DNA of 64,000 nucleotides, from the NCBI GenBank assembly GCA_030148805.1, contig JASBSS010000026.1:1-64000 (forward strand). The letters run 5' to 3'. Numbering within the stretch: the first letter of the stretch is position 1; every line of letters begins with the position of its first letter. The stretch comes from Thiogranum sp. GTDB taxonomy: Bacteria; Pseudomonadota; Gammaproteobacteria; DSM-19610. The notes under the pieces were generated by a model. It was not told the origin of the DNA. It worked only from the letters and a program-made list of their open reading frames with translations, and did not search any database. The position numbers and the translations under genes are program-made. Shown here in pieces: positions 62,667 through 64,000 of this stretch.

Positions 62667-63584
62667 ATGCACAAGGTCGTTAAGCAAATCTTCGTTGCAA
62701 GTGCCTTGCTGGTATTGTCTTTGGGTAATGCGTTTGCCGAAGAGGCGTTGAAGCCTTTCGTACTGGCTTACGAAACCACCGGCGACATCCAGGCGGTGGC
62801 CGACGAAGCAAAAAGCAAAGTGCAGGCCGCCGGGTTCGAGGTGGTGGGCACTTATTCCCCCTATGATGGCGCGATCATTATCGCCGTCACCAACGACGGT
62901 CTGAAGAAGTCCGCCGCCAGTTCCGAGTTCGGCGGTTATGAGGCCGGTCAGCGTGTCACCGTCACCAAGGTCGGGGACAACATCCAGGTGGCTTACACCA
63001 ATCCGGTCTATCTGGCGGACGCTTATCGCATCAAGGACACTTCCGGTGCCGAGGCGGCGCTGGCGAGTCTGAAATCGGCGCTGGGCGAGAAAGAGGCCTA
63101 TGGCACCGGGGACAAGCAGCTGACCGCCAAGGATCTGCGTAAGTACCACTACATGTTCGGCATGGAATACTTCGACGATCCGAGCGAGCTGGCCGAGTAC
63201 GACAGCCAGGAAGAGGCCATCGCGGCGGTGGAAGCCGGTTTGTCCCAGGGCAAGGGCGGCGCCACCAAGGTGTACCGCATCGATATCCCCGGCAAGGACG
63301 AAACGGTGTTCGGCGTGGCGCTGAACGACAGCGGTTGCAGCGGCGACGAGTACATCATGAGCCGCATCGACAAGGCTGACATTCGCTCGACCGGCCATCT
63401 GCCTTACGAGATCCTTGTCTCCGATGGCAATGTCTACGCGCTGTATGCCCGTTTCCGCATCGCCATCAGCTGGCCGCATTTGCCGATGATCAAGAGCGAG
63501 ACCGGAGCTACTTTCTTCAACATCATGTGTGCCCCGAACGCGATCGAAGAGTCGCTGATCAAAGCGGCCGGCGGCGAAATCTGA
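62667..63584 (+). CDS. Secreted DUF302-like protein
   Basis: 305 residues; ATG 62667 with a strong GAGGAG site. Signal peptide about 1-24 (ending NAFAEE). The N-terminal domain DIQAVADEAKSKVQAAGFEVVGTYSPYDG resembles DUF302; the C-terminal half has SWPHLPMIKSETGATFFNIMCAP and single Cys in DSGCSG and IMCAP. Periplasmic; function unknown. It is a single-gene unit between its own promoter and a strong terminator. Confidence 0.78.
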   Translation: MHKVVKQIFVASALLVLSLGNAFAEEALKPFVLAYETTGDIQAVADEAKSKVQAAGFEVVGTYSPYDGAIIIAVTNDGLKKSAASSEFGGYEAGQRVTVTKVGDNIQVAYTNPVYLADAYRIKDTSGAEAALASLKSALGEKEAYGTGDKQLTAKDLRKYHYMFGMEYFDDPSELAEYDSQEEAIAAVEAGLSQGKGGATKVYRIDIPGKDETVFGVALNDSGCSGDEYIMSRIDKADIRSTGHLPYEILVSDGNVYALYARFRIAISWPHLPMIKSETGATFFNIMCAPNAIEESLIKAAGGEI

Positions 63585-63612
63585 TCTGATCCGCTGCCAA
63601 CGGCGTAGCAGA

Positions 63613-63643
63613 CCCCCGCACCTCATGGGTGCGGGGGTTTTTT
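63613..63643 (+). terminator. Strong intrinsic terminator
   Basis: CCCCCGCACC (63613-63622) pairs with GGTGCGGGGG (63628-63637) around TCATG, followed by six T (63638-63643). Confidence 0.93.
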
Positions 63644-63733
63644 ATTTCCCCTTCAAATTCGGACCGATCCGTGTTTGGATCGATTAATTTGATACAATCG
63701 CGCGATCTTGCATTGATGGAACCGGGAAGACAG

Positions 63734-64000
63734 ATGGGTTATCAGAAAATTGTTGTGCCCGAGCAGGGCGAGAAAATCACCGTCAACGACGATTTGACGC
63801 TGAACGTACCTAACCAACCGATAGTGCCCTTCATCGAGGGCGACGGTATCGGCGTGGATATCACGCCGGTAATGCGCGCTGTCGTCGATGCGGCCGTGGA
63901 GAAGGCCTTTGCCGGCCAGCGCCGGATCGTCTGGATGGAAATCTACGCGGGCGAGAAGTCCAACCGGGTCTATGGCGACAACACCTGGCTGCCCACGGAA
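63734..64000 (+). CDS. icd: NADP-dependent isocitrate dehydrogenase (3' end missing)
   Basis: The first 89 codons are visible; the gene runs off the window. ATG 63734 begins [15 protein letters not shown], and [16 protein letters not shown] and [18 protein letters not shown] are the canonical IDH N-terminal blocks. TCA cycle, isocitrate to 2-oxoglutarate. Its closeness to acnA and the mnmA operon is typical. Confidence 0.95.
   Translation, partial: MGYQKIVVPEQGEKITVNDDLTLNVPNQPIVPFIEGDGIGVDITPVMRAVVDAAVEKAFAGQRRIVWMEIYAGEKSNRVYGDNTWLPTE

Overview
The window reads as chromosomal DNA of a high-GC gammaproteobacterium. Gene content and order (moaB, slyX, yajD, ndk, metH, folE, and purB-hflD-mnmA-nudix next to icd) are typical of that class. 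A sulfide:quinone-oxidoreductase-like/TusA/DsrE operon, a beta-carbonic anhydrase and a SulP transporter hint at a sulfur-oxidising, possibly Chromatiales-like organism; that placement is inference.

Layout. 1-7.9 kb: two tandem paralogous secreted SGNH hydrolases with different N-terminal modules (discoidin/Ig-like versus lipoprotein/FN3), a small secreted protein and a hexapeptide acyltransferase; this looks like a cell-surface or exopolysaccharide locus. 7.9-27.3 kb: mostly housekeeping genes (rnd, an AI-2E family exporter, moaB, bcp, slyX, yajD, an LpxL-like acyltransferase, rhodanese, alpha/beta hydrolase, SSS symporter, a GH17-GT2 glucan synthase, DUF502) with two paralogous ABC-2 exporter pairs on opposite strands. 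27.4-33.3 kb: the most distinctive region. Three good sigma-54 (-24/-12) promoters precede a PDC-sensor-like protein, a MetOD1/AAA+ sigma-54 activator gene, and an operon OmpW-DsrE-TusA-SQR-like-DUF1641. The activator gene is interrupted by an in-frame UAG codon between its sensory domain and its AAA+ domain. Its 5' leader also holds two hairpins, one followed by a T-run. 33.3-38.9 kb: NrtS-like, outer-membrane barrel, MerC, FmdB zinc ribbon and carbonic anhydrase on the minus strand, then a DnaJ-related gene divergent from a SulP transporter. 38.9-42.7 kb: a GGDEF-EAL protein and an orphan histidine kinase. 42.9-54 kb: ndk, YchJ-like, metH, a TlpA-like thioredoxin, amidase, folE, NfeD/stomatin and a secretin-N-like protein. 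54.2-64 kb: a second GGDEF-EAL protein, purB, acnA, hflD, mnmA, nudix, a DUF302-like secreted protein with a structured leader, and the 5' end of icd.

Working together. The 27.4-33.3 kb genes look like one sigma-54 circuit: the activator would bind upstream of the OmpW operon and its own promoter and switch on sulfur-handling proteins (outer-membrane entry by OmpW, sulfur carriage by DsrE and TusA, membrane oxidation by the SQR-like flavoprotein with DUF1641). In this genome that circuit may be disabled or altered by the UAG codon. No tRNA, rRNA, CRISPR array, insertion sequence or prophage was seen.
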